Origin: JAAYHG01 sp012735455
GTDB lineage: Bacteria; Bacillota; DTU030; DUMP01
NCBI GenBank assembly: GCA_050951365.1
Contig: JBMNIX010000002.1
Span: forward strand, 1-64,000
Direction: 5' to 3'
Length of the DNA: 64,000 nucleotides
In this document: positions 17,615 to 26,502 of the stretch, piece by piece
How the letters are laid out: each line of letters opens with the position of its first letter
Numbering within the stretch: position 1 is the stretch's first letter
Position numbers and translations under genes: made by a program
Notes under the pieces: model-generated
Databases searched by the model: none
Seen by the model: the letters and a program-made list of their open reading frames with translations, nothing else
What the model was told of the DNA's origin: nothing

Positions 17615-18799
17615 CTATTCCCGTACGCCCAGGTAACTCACAAGCTGAGCTGCCTGGCCCGTCTTGGCTATTTCAGCCAGGTCAGCGTAGACCTTACGAA
17701 TGTGGTCCAAGTTCACATCGCGACCGCCTAGACCAAAGATGTAGTCAACAATAAGCGGGCGATCCTTTACATCATACATGGCAGAACGAATCTCATTGAA
17801 CAAGGGGCCGCCGAAGGCGGAGAAACCGTCGGCACGGTCCAACACTGCAATAGCCTTGCGCCCTGACAAAGCCTGCGTCAATTCCTCATAAGGGAAGGGG
17901 CGGAACACCCTTAGTTTTAGCAAGCCAGCTTTGACACCCTGTTCACGCAGTTCGTCCACCACAACTTTCGCAGTTCCAGCAGTGGAAGAAAGCACTACAA
18001 TAGCAAGGTCAGCGTCATCCAGTTTGTAACCTTCGTAAAGTCCATACTTGCGGCCGGTGAGTTCCGCGTACTCCTGTGCCACCTGCAAGATAACTGGTTT
18101 GCAGGTCCGCATGGCCTCGGCTTGCTGACGCTTGAACTCCATGTAGTAGTCATACAGCGCCAGGGGACCAACGGTTATGGGATTATCCAGATCCAGGAGG
18201 GCCGGACGGTGATGCTTAAACTCACCGACAAACTTCTGCACGTCCTGGTCAGATAGGATTTCCAGATTCTCCATGGCATGGCTGATGATAAAACCGTCCA
18301 TCATCACCATGGTGGGAAGAAGAACATCCGGATGCTCAGCAATACGAACGGCCTGAATTAGGTTGTCGTAGGCCTCTTGGGTATTCTCTGAGTATATCTG
18401 TAGCCAGCCTGAGTCACGAGCTCCCATGGTGTCGCTATGGTCACCGTGAATGTTAATAGGACCACTTAAGGCACGGTTTACCACTGGCATTACAATTGGG
18501 AGCTGGTAAGAAGCAGCAATGTACAGTACCTCCCACATGAAGGCCAGCCCCTGGGAGGAGGTAGCAGTCATGGCCCGGACACCACTGGCAGAGGCACCGA
18601 GAGTAGCGCTCATGGCGGAGTGCTCACTTTCCACCGTCACGAACTCTGTCTTTACCAGGCCGTTAGATACATAGTCGGAGAAAATTTGAACGATCTCTGT
18701 CGCCGGCGTAATGGGATAGGCGGCGACAACATCGGGGTTTATCTGTTTCATGGCCAACGCCATTGCCTCGTTGCCGGTTAAAGCAATCTTTTCCTGCAT
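17615..18799 (-). CDS. porA: 2-oxoacid:ferredoxin oxidoreductase, alpha subunit
   Basis: 394 residues. The N-terminal pyrimidine-binding domain has GNEAMALAMKQ, AAYPITPATEIVQ and VESEHSAMSATLGAS, and the middle has RALSGPINIHGDHSD, typical of PorA-type subunits and suggesting pyruvate as substrate. The gene ends 13 bases before porB. Complete length for the split four-subunit enzyme. Confidence 0.93.
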   Translation of the reverse strand: MQEKIALTGNEAMALAMKQINPDVVAAYPITPATEIVQIFSDYVSNGLVKTEFVTVESEHSAMSATLGASASGVRAMTATSSQGLAFMWEVLYIAASYQLPIVMPVVNRALSGPINIHGDHSDTMGARDSGWLQIYSENTQEAYDNLIQAVRIAEHPDVLLPTMVMMDGFIISHAMENLEILSDQDVQKFVGEFKHHRPALLDLDNPITVGPLALYDYYMEFKRQQAEAMRTCKPVILQVAQEYAELTGRKYGLYEGYKLDDADLAIVVLSSTAGTAKVVVDELREQGVKAGLLKLRVFRPFPYEELTQALSGRKAIAVLDRADGFSAFGGPLFNEIRSAMYDVKDRPLIVDYIFGLGGRDVNLDHIRKVYADLAEIAKTGQAAQLVSYLGVRE

Positions 18800-18820
18800 C
18801 TCCTTACTCCTCCCTTCGTG

Positions 18821-19123
18821 TTAATTATCACCGCTGTCGCTTTCGTTTATCATCTCCAGGGCTTTGGGTTTGGCCGGGCACTCGTTGGCACAAATACCGC
18901 AGCCCTTGCAGTGCTTGTAATCAATACCGATCATTTTCTTGTCCTTGGTCATGATGGCTGCATCTGGGCAGTACACCCAGCAACGGAAGCATTGAATGCA
19001 GTTTTCGGCAATCCACACGGGTTTGATGGACCGCCAGTCGCCTGTTTCGTAGTCTGCTGCGTTACCCGGCTTCTCCAGGAAAGCGCCCTTAGGTACTTCC
19101 TTCCATGTCAAGAGGTTGCTCAT
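18821..19123 (-). CDS. porD: 2-oxoacid:ferredoxin oxidoreductase, delta (2x[4Fe-4S]) subunit
   Basis: 100 residues with two ferredoxin motifs, CIQCFRCWVYCP and CKGCGICANECP, spaced as in bacterial 8Fe ferredoxins. The N-terminal LTWKEVPKGAFLEKPG segment is typical of PorD. It passes electrons from the catalytic subunits to free ferredoxin. Its ATG overlaps the porC stop by four bases. Confidence 0.94.
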   Translation of the reverse strand: MSNLLTWKEVPKGAFLEKPGNAADYETGDWRSIKPVWIAENCIQCFRCWVYCPDAAIMTKDKKMIGIDYKHCKGCGICANECPAKPKALEMINESDSGDN

Positions 19124-19698
19124 TCTCCTTGCACCTCCTCATACGCCCGCCGCACGGCATTCAGGTTGCCCTCGACGATCTGAGGGCGATCAGCAAACTT
19201 CTTGGCTAGTCTCTGCTCAGTATCCGCCAGAAGATCCCCTAGAGCCATGAGCCCCGTTACCTTAATCAAGGCTCCCATAAGCGGAGTGTTAGGAATCGGA
19301 CGGCCAATTGTTTCTTCGGCGATCCGGCTGGCGTTAACAGTAAAGACCTTACGACCGGTAAGCCTCATGGCTTTGCGCATTTCCGTCGGGCTACGGTCGG
19401 TATTGATAAGGATAATGCCGTCTTCAGGCACACCAGCGGTAACATCACCCCGACGCAAGAGCGAGGGGTCCAGAACCACCACGTACTGCGGCTCTGTCAC
19501 ATGACAGTGGACACGAATGGGCTCATCGCTGATACGAGTAAACGCCAGCACGGGAGCACCCATTCGTTCCGGACCATACTCTGGAAACCCTTGGATGTAC
19601 TTGCCTACCGAGGATGCAGCTTCCGCCAGCAACTGTGCCGCTGTCTTCGCCCCTTGACCACCGCGGCCGTGCCAGCGAATCTCAAGAAGTTTTGCCAT
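19120..19698 (-). CDS. porC: 2-oxoacid:ferredoxin oxidoreductase, gamma subunit
   Basis: 192 residues from ATG 19698, which has GGAAGGAGG upstream. RWHGRGGQGAKTAAQLLAEA at the N-terminus is the signature of gamma subunits, followed by FPEYGPERMGAPVLAFTRIS. First gene of the operon. The reading frame is open well upstream to 19932, but that part runs through the leader RNA and terminator and is not protein. Confidence 0.94.
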   Translation of the reverse strand: MAKLLEIRWHGRGGQGAKTAAQLLAEAASSVGKYIQGFPEYGPERMGAPVLAFTRISDEPIRVHCHVTEPQYVVVLDPSLLRRGDVTAGVPEDGIILINTDRSPTEMRKAMRLTGRKVFTVNASRIAEETIGRPIPNTPLMGALIKVTGLMALGDLLADTEQRLAKKFADRPQIVEGNLNAVRRAYEEVQGE

Positions 19699-19737
19699 AA
19701 GTATCCTCCTTCCCTGCGCTTTGTAGCACTGCTTCCA

Positions 19738-19820
19738 TCCTTCCCGAACGGCACGCTTGCTACACCCACCTCCTTTGGGTATGCCGCCTGGGAAGGCAAA
19801 GACCTTTTGAGGGGGTAGCA
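19738..19820 (-). promoter_or_regulatory. Structured leader upstream of porC
   Basis: On the minus strand, GCTACCCCCTC (near 19820-19810) can pair with GAGGTGGGTGTAGC (near 19771-19758), enclosing two smaller arms (CTTTG/CAAAG and GCC/GGC). A second weaker pairing, GTGC with GCAGTGC, follows. This is structure seen in the sequence only; it matches no riboswitch class I know. Confidence 0.4.
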
Positions 19821-19833
19821 CAAAACCGTAAAG

Positions 19834-19858
19834 CAAAAAACCCCTTTTTTTCAGGGGT
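19834..19858 (-). terminator. Terminator/possible attenuator in the por leader
   Basis: On the minus strand AACCCC, a TGAAAAAAA loop, GGGGTT and a TTTT run form a good intrinsic terminator. It lies about 40-60 bases downstream of a sigma-A promoter and about 136 bases before porC, so it may act as an attenuator. It could also simply end bofA transcripts. Confidence 0.75.
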
Positions 19859-19903
19859 TGGGTGATACAGTATGAGCACTCCATTCCCAGGTGCCCGTAT
19901 TCA

Positions 19904-19932
19904 AGTATACCAAAATACGGACATACCGTCAA
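19904..19932 (-). promoter_or_regulatory. Sigma-A promoter of the por operon
   Basis: Minus-strand -35 TTGACG (19927-19932) and -10 TATACT (19904-19909), 17-base spacer. Transcription would begin near 19897, between the bofA stop and the attenuator-like terminator. Confidence 0.75.
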
Positions 19933-19953
19933 GAAAAGTTTGTTAAAGCTGGG

Positions 19954-20223
19954 TCAGGCGCGAAGATAGCGCAATAGAATAAGAAGTACTACGCCCGGTA
20001 CACCAAGAAAACCTGCAATCAAAGCGGTGATGGGATTGATGGCAATAAATAGGCCAAAGAAGCCACCCACCAGGTTAACTAAGTAGAGAATCACGCCACC
20101 GATAAGACCGTTGTACAAGAGCCGTAGCACGATCTTGATGGGTACCAAGAGTAGACGCGCCACGAGATATAGTAAGAACAGCCCAAAGGCGTATGCAATA
20201 ATAATGTTGATATTGAGGTCCAC
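19954..20223 (-). CDS. bofA: BofA family protein (inhibitor of pro-sigma-K processing)
   Basis: 89 residues with three predicted hydrophobic segments; the C-terminal GLFIAINPITALIAGFLGVPGVVLLILL is the conserved BofA part. In B. subtilis BofA holds the SpoIVFB protease inactive in the outer forespore membrane until engulfment is complete. Gene order recR-yaaL-bofA is conserved. Its presence supports a full sporulation programme with sigma-K. Confidence 0.9.
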   Translation of the reverse strand: MDLNINIIIAYAFGLFLLYLVARLLLVPIKIVLRLLYNGLIGGVILYLVNLVGGFFGLFIAINPITALIAGFLGVPGVVLLILLRYLRA

Positions 20224-20298
20224 ACTGACCCCTCCCTCGGCGGCTTGGGCCGCATAACTTGTCTAACAAATTATACGACCGGGAGAACCGAAATATGA

Positions 20299-20592
20299 CT
20301 AGCTCACCCCTGAAGCTATCTCGCTCAGCCGGGCCTGTTTTAGAAGGTAGCTGTAACGACGCCTAGCAGCCTCTAGATTAAAGATGGCAAAATCAATTAA
20401 TTCCGGGTCCGTTACCATCTCGAAATATTCTTGAGCAGCCTGCCATTCGGCCCTTGCCTTCTCAATCTCGTCTCGCAGGCATACTTCTACCGGTGCCCTA
20501 GCCGTGCGCTCCAACATCGTCCCAACTAGAGCCGCAGCTTTTTCTACCATGGCCCTGAGGTTGTTGTTTACATAGGCCAGGTTATCGTTCAT
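20299..20592 (-). CDS. YaaL family protein (DUF2508)
   Basis: 97 residues from ATG 20592 with CAGGGGGTA about nine bases upstream; TTG 20598 is a possible alternative. The middle segment with EYFEMVTDPELIDFAIFNLEAARRRY is the conserved DUF2508 pattern. Mostly helical, soluble, of unknown role. It has the same place between recR and bofA as yaaL in B. subtilis. Confidence 0.85.
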   Translation of the reverse strand: MNDNLAYVNNNLRAMVEKAAALVGTMLERTARAPVEVCLRDEIEKARAEWQAAQEYFEMVTDPELIDFAIFNLEAARRRYSYLLKQARLSEIASGVS

Positions 20593-20743
20593 GAGCAAAA
20601 TACCCCCTGGTTTTCCTTCCTTTACCAGGAGTATTTCCAGTCTTAGTTGGGTAAATACATCGCCGCCAGAATCAAGCAGGATCGTGGCGGCATTGTCAAC
20701 GGGTCTTGGTTCTTAGCCATCCTCCGGTACAGCGTCTCCGCTC

Positions 20744-21340
20744 TTACAACTCCCGACGGCCTTCAAGGGCTTTGGCCAGGGTCACTTCGTCCGCATACTC
20801 CAGGTCTCCGCCCACCGGCAAACCATGGGCCAGTCTGGTCGCCTTGACCCCCAGCGGTTTTAAAAGACGGGCCAGGTAGGTGGCTGTGACCTCACCTTCC
20901 ACGTTCAGATCCGTGGCGAGGATGACTTCTTTGACTTCCCCTGATTGCAGGCGCTGAACGAGTTCTTTTACCCTAAGTTCGGCCGGACCAATGCCCTCCA
21001 TAGGCGAGATGGCTCCGCCCAAGACATGGTAGAGCCCCTTAAACTCACGAGTTTTCTCCAGGGCCACCACGTCCCTTGGTTCCTGCACCACACAGATTAC
21101 GCTTCGGTCCCGTCCGGAACTAGAACATAAACTACAAGGATCAGAAACAGCCAGGTTGCCACAGACAGAACAGTGCCTGACCTTCTCACGGGCCTCAGTA
21201 ATAGCCTGGGTCAAACGCGCTACCTCTTCTCTTGAGGCATCCAAGATATGAAAAGCCAGTCGTTGGGCACTACGGGGACCGATGCCGGGTAGTTTTCGCA
21301 ACTCCTCAATCAGCCGGGCCATGGGCTCAGGATAGTACAT
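20744..21340 (-). CDS. recR: Recombination protein RecR
   Basis: 198 residues: helix-hairpin-helix (LRKLPGIGPRSAQRLAFHIL), a four-Cys zinc finger (CSVCGNLAVSDPCSLC), Toprim domain with EVILATDLNVEGEVTA, and a C-terminal VGGDLEYADEVTL Walker-B-like stretch. It loads RecA with RecO/RecF in gap repair. ATG 21340 is preferred because AGGTGAT lies just upstream. Tightly follows the YbaB gene. Confidence 0.96.
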   Translation of the reverse strand: MYYPEPMARLIEELRKLPGIGPRSAQRLAFHILDASREEVARLTQAITEAREKVRHCSVCGNLAVSDPCSLCSSSGRDRSVICVVQEPRDVVALEKTREFKGLYHVLGGAISPMEGIGPAELRVKELVQRLQSGEVKEVILATDLNVEGEVTATYLARLLKPLGVKATRLAHGLPVGGDLEYADEVTLAKALEGRREL

Positions 21341-21349
21341 TATTATCAC

Positions 21350-21661
21350 CTATAATCCTGGTATGTTTAGGCCTCCTGTAAAGCGGGACATGGCCTGGGC
21401 CATCATGTCTTGTGCCTTGCGCAGGCCCTCATTTGTAGCAGCAACGATCAGATCCTGGAGCATCTCAATGTCATCCGGGTCCACGGCTGCCGGATCGATC
21501 TTGACTGACACCACCTCAGGTTTGCCGTTTACCGTCACTGTGACTACACCGCCACCAGCGCTGGCTTCTACGGTGCGATTGGCTATTTCCTCCTGTACCC
21601 GCAGCATCTCCTGCTGCATTTTCTGAACCTGCTTCATCATCTTGTTCATATTGTTGGCCAT
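21350..21661 (-). CDS. YbaB/EbfC family nucleoid-associated protein (YaaK)
   Basis: 103 residues: N-terminal Met/Gln-rich helix, then the conserved ASAGGGVVTVTVNGK and SVKIDPAAVDPDDIEMLQDL, and a C-terminal helix ending MSRFTGGLNIPG. The dimer binds DNA without sequence preference. It lies between dnaX and recR as in nearly all bacteria. A diverged paralogue is encoded at 40915-41232. Confidence 0.95.
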   Translation of the reverse strand: MANNMNKMMKQVQKMQQEMLRVQEEIANRTVEASAGGGVVTVTVNGKPEVVSVKIDPAAVDPDDIEMLQDLIVAATNEGLRKAQDMMAQAMSRFTGGLNIPGL

Positions 21662-21783
21662 GGGTTCATCACTCCTTGAGGGTTATTGGCGGTCTTTCAC
21701 CACTACCTTATCAGCTCCAAACAACCTGCGGGCCTCCTCTATGCCTGGCGGCTCGCTTTTTCCTGCTGGCTGAACACTGGGCG

Positions 21784-23280
21784 TTAGCCTGTTGTGCCAA
21801 GCCGGGGGTAAACTGTAAGCCGAATCTTAAGCACCGCCTCGATAGCTTCTTCCAATGTCTGGAAGTTTATCAGGCTGGGCAGCCACCTTCTTGATTCCCT
21901 CAGAACTGAAACCAACGTTTAAGGTGGCATCCTCAACGCTTTCAGGTTGACCATAGCGCCACACTGCCTCTACTGCAGGCCCACGGGCTTTGACCTCTTC
22001 CAAAATGCGGGGCCAAGTCTCCTTCACAAGGCTCAGTTCGGTCCTGCTCTGGGGTACCGGAGAAAGAGGAGCGGAAGTATCCGCAACTTCGTCAATCTGT
22101 AAAGGCTCCTTTTTTTGTGCCGCCCTGGGTCGTGGGGCTAGCGCTGTGGCCGCTTGCACTTGAGAGACCGGGGCACGTGCAGTCGTCTCAGACTCCCCGA
22201 GGCATAGCTCGGCCAGCGCCGTCTCCAGCACTATCCAGGGCTGAGCCGCCCAACGCAGCATGCCTTCGTGAGCGGTAAGCTCCTTCAGTGCCTTGGTAAG
22301 ACGCCCTGTGGACCAATTGGCACCAGCTTGCTTAAGCTCCCTTACCTCATCGGTGCTTATGGATAGCAGTGGTTCTGGATTCCGAAAAACACAAACCAGC
22401 ATTAGATTGCGCAGCCACAGAACCAGATCTTTAAAAAACAGGCGCGGATCCTTACCCTGTGAACGCAGTTGGTCTATACGCGCCAAAACCCTAGCCACAT
22501 CCCTTCCACCCACAGCCGCAAGGATCTCTGTTAGGGTTTCACTATCCGTAGCCCCGAGAAGCTCTAGGACCTCGCCATGCTCAACCTCGCTGTCCGCTAT
22601 AAGAAATACATTGCTCCAAGAGGCCAAGAGCATCGCGCATACTACCCTCGGCCGAACGGGCAACAAGATGAGCCGTACGCTCCTCCAGCTCAACTCCTTC
22701 CACCTGAGCCACTTCAAGAAGTCGCTTCTTTATAATCTCAGGCGTTAAGCGGTGAAAGTCGAAGCGTTGGCAGCGCGATAGAATAGTGGCTGGAATTCGC
22801 TCAGGTTCTGTGGTGGCCAGAACAAAAACCACCCGCTCAGGCGGTTCTTCTAAGGTCTTCAAGAAGGCATTAAAGGCCTCTGCGGTCAACATGTGTACCT
22901 CGTCAATTATGTACACCTTATACCGTGCCTCTGTAGGCGAAAGATTCACTTGATCCCGCAGGGAGCGGATCTCATCAATGCCCCGGTTAGACGCCGCATC
23001 CATCTCTAGAACATCCAGACAGTAGCCTTCGCGGATGCGCCTACAGAGAGGACACTCGTCGCATGGTTCGGGAGGTGGGGCCGTGCTGACAGTTGAGGGC
23101 CTTGGCCAGTATCTTGGCGGTACTGGTTTTCCCTGTGCCACGAGGACCACAAAAAAGATAAGCATGACCCAGTCGTCCGCTGGAAATGGCATTCGTCAAT
23201 GTACGCGTCACATGTTCTTGCCCCAGTACTTCGCGGAAAGCCTGGGGACGCCAGGCACGGTATAAACTGCGATAGGTCAT
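21784..23280 (-). CDS. dnaX: DNA polymerase III gamma/tau subunit, reading frame broken at two or three sites
   Basis: N-terminal MTYRSLYRAWRPQAF, Walker A GPRGTGKTSTAKIL and the zinc Cys set are followed by a shift near 23083 (frame change inside the GPPPEPCDECPLC region). The DEVHMLTAEAFNAFLKTLEEPP and ATILSRCQRFDF segments are intact, then a second shift near 22600 joins CISYSG to EVEHGEVLELLG. A probable third shift near 21860 leads to the ending LEEAIEAVLKIRLTV. All parts of a roughly 490-residue protein are present. dnaX is essential, so sequence errors are the likely cause. The breaks are not at a slippery A-rich site like the E. coli programmed frameshift. Confidence 0.9.
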
Positions 23281-23465
23281 AACGCCTTCCCTACCCTCTT
23301 ATATTACGTCTAGTATTTCGTAGCACCGCCTTTAAAATCCTGCTCATAAATAACGAAGGTAGCCATCAGGCTACCACCATTTCGCAGTTCGTCACCAACT
23401 TAATATCCAGAGCAACAACATGGGACATAAAGCCAGACTCTTCATGACTGCAAAGGCTAAAAAAT

Positions 23466-23742
23466 CCTGGTCGTGCACCTGCCTTCGACAGGGCCTTCCC
23501 GGGCGCTACCACGGCAGCCAGCTCCAGCCAGGCTCACCTGCGGCACACGCAAGGGTTCACTTACCGCTGCTCCCTCCCGGGCCTGACGGGGTTCATGAAT
23601 TCACGTTGCGCAGGACCCAGCTCTCTTCACCACTTACCGCGGCCGGACCCCACAAGACCAAGCCTCTGGCAGGAATTCAACCCTGCTCTAGCGGGTTGCA
23701 GGTACAGGGCACCGCTACCTCCCCGTCTAGCACGACCAAGCC
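23466..23742 (-). ncRNA. ffs: Signal recognition particle RNA (large bacterial type, scRNA)
   Basis: About 275 nt on the minus strand. The SRP core is read as GTCAGGCCCGGGAGGGAGCAGC; the 5' end carries GTGCTAGACGGGGAGGTAGC and GGTGCCCTG as in the Alu domain of Bacillus-type SRP RNA. The ends pair (TGGTCGTGC with GCACGACCA) and a TTTTTT run follows the 3' end. It lies between tadA and dnaX, exactly where B. subtilis has scr. Confidence 0.93.
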
Positions 23743-23758
23743 TTATTGACAAATATGG

Positions 23759-23850
23759 CGGAGAGGGTGGGATTCGAACCCACGAGGCAGAGAACTTCCG
23801 CCTACCCGCTCTCCAGGCGGGCGCCTTCGACCAAACTCAGCCACCTCTCC
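23759..23850 (-). tRNA. tRNA-Ser (GGA anticodon)
   Basis: Acceptor GGAGAGG/CCTCTCC, anticodon loop with GGA, long class II variable arm, TTCGAATCC in the T loop. Reads UCC and UCU. Confidence 0.95.
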
Positions 23851-23884
23851 ACGCAGTACAGAGAAACAGTATTAATCAAGTTGG

Positions 23885-23972
23885 CGGAGAGAGTGAGATT
23901 CGAACTCACGAGGCGGGTAACCACCTACTCGCTTTCGAGGCGAGCGCCTTCGACCAGCTCGGCCATCTCTCC
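23885..23972 (-). tRNA. tRNA-Ser (CGA anticodon)
   Basis: Acceptor GGAGAGA/TCTCTCC, loop with CGA, long variable arm. Reads UCG. Confidence 0.95.
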
Positions 23973-23983
23973 ACACAAAACCT

Positions 23984-24483
23984 TTATTCGTTTTTCCTAC
24001 CGTCGCTTAGATTATTACTGCGACGCCCACGAAAGAAATCGCGTAGTACCTGCCCGCACTCTGAAGCCAACACGCCAGGGATAACTTCTAGCCGGTGATT
24101 CAGGCGTTCGTCCTCTACTAGACGGTAAAGGCTGCGTACCGCACCTGCCTTTGGATCATCGGCCCCGTAAACCAGGCGGTCCTATTCGCGCCAGGATCAG
24201 CGCTCCAGCACACATGGCACATGGTTCTAAAGTAACATAGAGGGTCGCGCCAGAGAGGCGCCAGCCACCCAGGCGCCGGGCTGCTTGCCTAATGGCTTCT
24301 ATCTCGGGCGTGAGCAGTAGGATCACGGAGCTCTTCGCGACGATTGCTGCCAACTGCGATAACCTTGCCTGCATGGACAACAATTGCCCCCACGGGGACT
24401 TCGCCCCTGGCGGCTGCAGCGCGGGCAAGCTCAAGGGCTTGCTGCATATAGGGCACGTGTTCTTCACTCGTCAAGATTATCAC
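23984..24483 (-). CDS. tadA: tRNA-specific adenosine deaminase TadA, broken by two frameshifts
   Basis: The N-terminal part has ARGEVPVGAIVV, and a shift near 24310 is needed to join PTAHA to the EIEAIRQAARRL helix. The zinc motif LEPCAMCAGALILARI is intact; a second shift near 24180 leads to RLVYGADDPKAGAVRSLY and a C-terminal FFRGRR ending. Together these give a normal TadA of about 165 residues. TadA makes inosine at A34 of tRNA-Arg(ACG), and that tRNA gene lies just upstream on the same strand. Start uncertain: GTG 24483 or TTG 24474. An essential enzyme, so the breaks may be sequence errors. Confidence 0.85.
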
Positions 24484-24508
24484 CTATAGCTGCCGGAAGA
24501 CATAAAAA

Positions 24509-24588
24509 TGGTGTCCCCTAGGAGGACTCGAACCTCCGGCAGACGGGGATTAGGAATCCCCCGCTCTATCCAACTGAGCTATAGGGAC
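24509..24588 (-). tRNA. tRNA-Arg (CCT anticodon), acceptor stem with one extra base
   Basis: Loop TTCCTAA gives anticodon CCT; T loop TTCGAGT; CCA encoded at 24509-24511. The 5' acceptor strand is GTCCCTA but the 3' strand reads TAGGGGAC, one G too many. A homopolymer sequence error or a bulged acceptor would explain it. Confidence 0.85.
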
Positions 24589-24593
24589 ATAGT

Positions 24594-24670
24594 TGGCGCG
24601 CCCGGCAGGATTCGAACCTGCGACCTTCTGATTCGTAGTCAGACACTCTATCCAGCTGAGCTACAGGCGC
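24594..24670 (-). tRNA. tRNA-Arg (ACG anticodon)
   Basis: Acceptor GCGCCTG/CGGGCGC, loop with ACG, encoded CCA. This is the substrate of TadA, whose gene lies about 110 bases downstream. Confidence 0.95.
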
Positions 24671-24679
24671 ACATTGTTA

Positions 24680-24773
24680 TGGCGGAGAGGCCGGGATTCG
24701 AACCCGGGGTACAGGTTTTGCCTGTACAATCGCTTAGCAGGCGACCGCCTTCGACCTACTCGGCCACCTCTCC
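24680..24773 (-). tRNA. tRNA-Ser (GCT anticodon)
   Basis: Acceptor GGAGAGG/CCTCTCC, loop with GCT, long variable arm with a TACAGG/CCTGTA stem, CCA encoded. Reads AGC and AGU. Confidence 0.95.
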
Positions 24774-24813
24774 GTATTTTAAGGGATCAACACGGAGACT
24801 ACAAGGGGTGAAC

Positions 24814-24900
24814 TGGCGGAAGGGGTGGGATTCGAACCCACGGCTCTTACGAGTCACTGGTTTTCAAGACCAGCTCCTTAAACCGCTCGGACACCCTTCC
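24814..24900 (-). tRNA. tRNA-Ser (TGA anticodon)
   Basis: Acceptor GGAAGGG/CCCTTCC, loop with TGA, long variable arm, CCA encoded. Reads UCA and probably other UCN codons. Confidence 0.95.
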
Positions 24901-25048
24901 TCATCGGCGTCCGCCACCCAAAGCACACCGCTGCTGTTGGCGGTACAGGTATACTATAGCACAGCCGCTCTCTGCTGTCAACCAGCCCTTAAGCGGCGTT
25001 AGTGTCAACATTTAGTAGGCTAGTTCCACTCAAACCCCGAGATGTTTA

Positions 25049-26502
25049 TTAAGCAACGTACCCTGCTTCTGCTAACAGGCGAAGCACGTAGCGTACCCAC
25101 GGCTCACCGGCCGATGGGCCGTTGAGAGCTGGAATGCGGGCTCTAAGCCATGCGTCTTCGTCGGCCTTCTTCCTCCGTCTGACTGCTCGTTTTGGGTCAG
25201 TAATTCTTTCCTCCAGCCGGCGGATTTTTTCCGTGGCCATAGGCCGAGTACGGCCAATACGCCTCAAAAGCCCTTCTAAAGCACCTTCTTCCCTAAGAGC
25301 TAAGAGGCGAGGCATGTAGTCGCCGCCTTTGAGCCCCAGCGTGCCCCACGGCGCTTCATCCGGCATGCTACAATGCGCCAGTTTTGCCCCTCGATTGTAC
25401 CTAGAGTTGGGCCATCAAGGTTGGCTTGGATACCTTCCCAGTTGGCGAGTATGTAGGAACGAAGATCTTCTATCCGTTCGCGAGCTGTCCCCCTTTGGCC
25501 TTTGGCTGCACGGTTTAATGCTTCTTCTGCCTTAACCTTGGAATTTTTCCTTAGAGCTGCTGCTAATGCTTTGCGAGCGCTAAAGTTGCGCCCTAAGGCC
25601 TCATTTACCCGCTTTTTAAGGTGGAATGGATCAAGATGGTATATGGCATTATGGAATTGCTCTTGGGCCTCTTTTATCCATTCTGCCCCGTCTCCGCCAA
25701 TGTGAACCCGAGGTACGGCGCTTAAATCCCAAACCTCGCCAAAGGAAGCGCTGGCTTCTTCCCAGATCTCTTGACTATCTGTGAGACCGGCAACTACGTG
25801 TTTTTCTTTCAAGATGCGTCGCGGCTTGTTCGGTGATCCTACGTTCTCTTTGTTTTCGTAGGCTACAACCACCCGTACTTCGCCGTGCTTGCTCTTGGCC
25901 CTCTGTAGTTTGATCGTTACTCCATCCGCCTCGATGTAAAGTTCCGGCGGCTGCCGTGTGCCTTTCGGTACTACGCCGTCTTCGAATACCGCTTCGCGTT
26001 TGGCCTGGGCTTCTTTAGCCGCTTCTGCCCCGGCTCGCTGGAACGCTTTCCAGACGCTCATGGCGCTGACTCTAGGGGCTATCAGGCCGATGATTTTGGC
26101 TGCCCGGCGGAAGGGAACATCGAGTCCGATTTCTTGGCACATCTGGGCAAGGCTGTCGGAAATTCGAGCATGGTCCGGCAGCCCAAGAGCCTCATCGAGA
26201 AGGAAAACTGTCTTCCCACTCCGGCTATCGCGGTACAGCCTGCGTTTCAGCTTGAGAGGCCCAAACAGCGTCAGAATCGTACGGGAGCGAGTTCCCACTA
26301 CTCGAAGGGTCTCTTCGCGCTCGGCCATAAGCCTCTCATCCATGGCTTCCAGCACGCTTTCCATTAGCTTCCCAGCTACTTGCTGGGTGAGAGCCTGTAT
26401 CCCACGTTCTAGTTCCCACAGACTCTTGCTCGTGCTCACTAGAGTCAGAATTCCTTTCACCAGAAGGAGGACTGCATCAAGTATGTGGCGAATACTTAGC
26501 AT
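25049..26502 (-). pseudogene. ISLre2 family transposase (UPF0236), frameshifted near the C-terminus
   Basis: From ATG 26502 the protein shows ISLre2 features: a GPLKLKRRLYRD segment, EADGVTIKLQRAK, HIGGDGAEWIKEAQEQF and HLDPFHLKKRVNEALG with acidic catalytic candidates, and the LGTIEGQNWRIVACRMKRRG block. The frame is lost at about 25360 within GARWG; the remaining 100 residues (LGLKGGDYMPRLLALREEG and on) continue in another frame to the stop at 25049. The total of about 480 residues fits the family. A single base separates it from an active gene. Confidence 0.88.

Noticed and set aside
19700..19932. Upstream extension of the porC protein, and SRP-like GGAAGCAG in the leader
   Set aside because: The open frame passes through the promoter and terminator with no start site support; the true SRP RNA is at 23466-23742.
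21784..23280. Programmed frameshift in dnaX
   Set aside because: There are two or three breaks in the N-terminal and middle parts rather than one slippery site near the tau/gamma boundary, and other genes show similar breaks.
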